Positions 7,686 through 7,834 of a stretch of 7,834 nucleotides of DNA are shown here, one piece after another. The DNA is taken from NCBI GenBank assembly GCA_947589335.1, contig CANPZH010000070.1, positions 1 to 7,834 of the forward strand, in the 5' to 3' direction. This DNA comes from an uncultured Clostridia bacterium (lineage in GTDB: Bacteria > Bacillota > Clostridia > Christensenellales > Borkfalkiaceae). The notes under the pieces were generated by a model. The model was not told the origin of the DNA, searched no databases, and saw nothing but the letters and a program-made list of their open reading frames with translations. Position numbers and translations under genes: made by a program. The first letter of the stretch is position 1. Each line of letters opens with the position of its first letter.

Positions 7686-7719
7686 AAAGCTCCCGCTCGT
7701 ACTTTGAGCGGGAGCTTTT
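7686..7719 (+). terminator. Intrinsic (Rho-independent) terminator
   Basis: A perfect 13-bp stem is formed by AAAGCTCCCGCTC (7686-7698) and GAGCGGGAGCTTT (7706-7718), with a 7-base loop (GTACTTT). The stem runs into a short T tract (7716-7719). Strand and position, 110 bases after the stop of the large gene, fit termination of that transcript. The U tract is short, and the reverse strand has only three Ts after the stem, so efficient bidirectional termination is less likely. Confidence 0.85.
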
Positions 7720-7734
7720 CATAGCGCGATTTAG

Positions 7735-7798
7735 TTTCGCGAATTTCTTTATTCAGGACTCCCTGCGGGGCATACTGAGGGCAAAGAAATTTGCGAGG
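7735..7798 (+). other. Long imperfect hairpin downstream of the terminator
   Basis: Bases 7735-7750 can pair with 7783-7798 over 16 positions, including an uninterrupted AATTTCTTT / AAAGAAATT core and a CGC / GCG step. Inside the 32-base loop, 7752-7756 can pair with 7775-7779 and 7760-7763 with 7767-7770. No T tract follows on either side, so it does not look like a second terminator. It could be a structured RNA, a small palindromic dispersed element, or part of the regulatory region of the next gene. No RNA family is recognised. Confidence 0.4.
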
Positions 7799-7834
7799 GG
7801 TTAGGAAGTTTGATTTCATGTAGCCCCGTCGCCC

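Noticed and set aside
7500..7724. A small + strand frame overlapping the 3' end of the large gene and the terminator
   Set aside because: Arg/Ser/Ala-rich translation, no ribosome binding site, and it ends inside the intergenic region just past the terminator hairpin. It is a GC-rich chance frame.
4715..7819. A 1,034-codon open frame on the minus strand
   Set aside because: It is the exact codon-for-codon antisense of the LRR gene, and its translation is an Arg/Glu/Gly/Asp-rich low-complexity sequence without domains. It is explained by the lack of TTA, CTA and TCA codons in the sense gene. Its first codons only run through the terminator palindrome and the downstream hairpin.
7803..7834. 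A new gene start at the right edge (AGGAAG followed by ATG at 7818)
   Set aside because: The ATG is followed at once by TAG, and no other frame offers a convincing start with proper spacing before the window ends.

Overview
The window is almost entirely one gene. A single reading frame on the + strand is open from the first complete codon (base 2) to a TGA at 7574-7576. It encodes at least 2,524 residues of a giant, highly repetitive protein whose N-terminus lies outside the window. The visible part starts with two InlB-type (Listeria-Bacteroides, Flg_new-like) beta repeats. These are followed by roughly 80 tandem leucine-rich repeats of the BspA / LRR_5 type, and then by a short non-repeat C-terminal cap. 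No second protein-coding gene can be supported on either strand.

Layout: 2-451 InlB-type repeats; 452-about 3840 a first LRR section with loose 'V-x-F ... LTIG-x-x-AF' units and five spacer modules; about 3840-5200 a compact section that includes a clean two-unit (46-residue) super-repeat; about 5200-7447 a section mixing 'LDLS/FDF' and 'LP' strands, ending in a 102-residue higher-order repeat; 7448-7573 C-terminal cap. The non-coding tail (7577-7834) holds a GC-rich hairpin, a strong intrinsic terminator (7686-7719) and a long imperfect hairpin (7735-7798) of unknown role.

The combination of InlB repeats with long BspA-like LRR arrays is typical of secreted or surface proteins of uncultured gut Bacillota (Clostridia). 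The GC-rich coding sequence and strong third-position bias would fit a high-GC clostridial lineage. This assignment is inference from protein style, not from any marker gene. A role in adhesion or host/microbe contact is the usual suggestion for this family, but nothing here identifies a ligand. I see no new multi-gene system. The items most worth a second look are the nested repeat organisation of the protein and the hairpin beyond the terminator.
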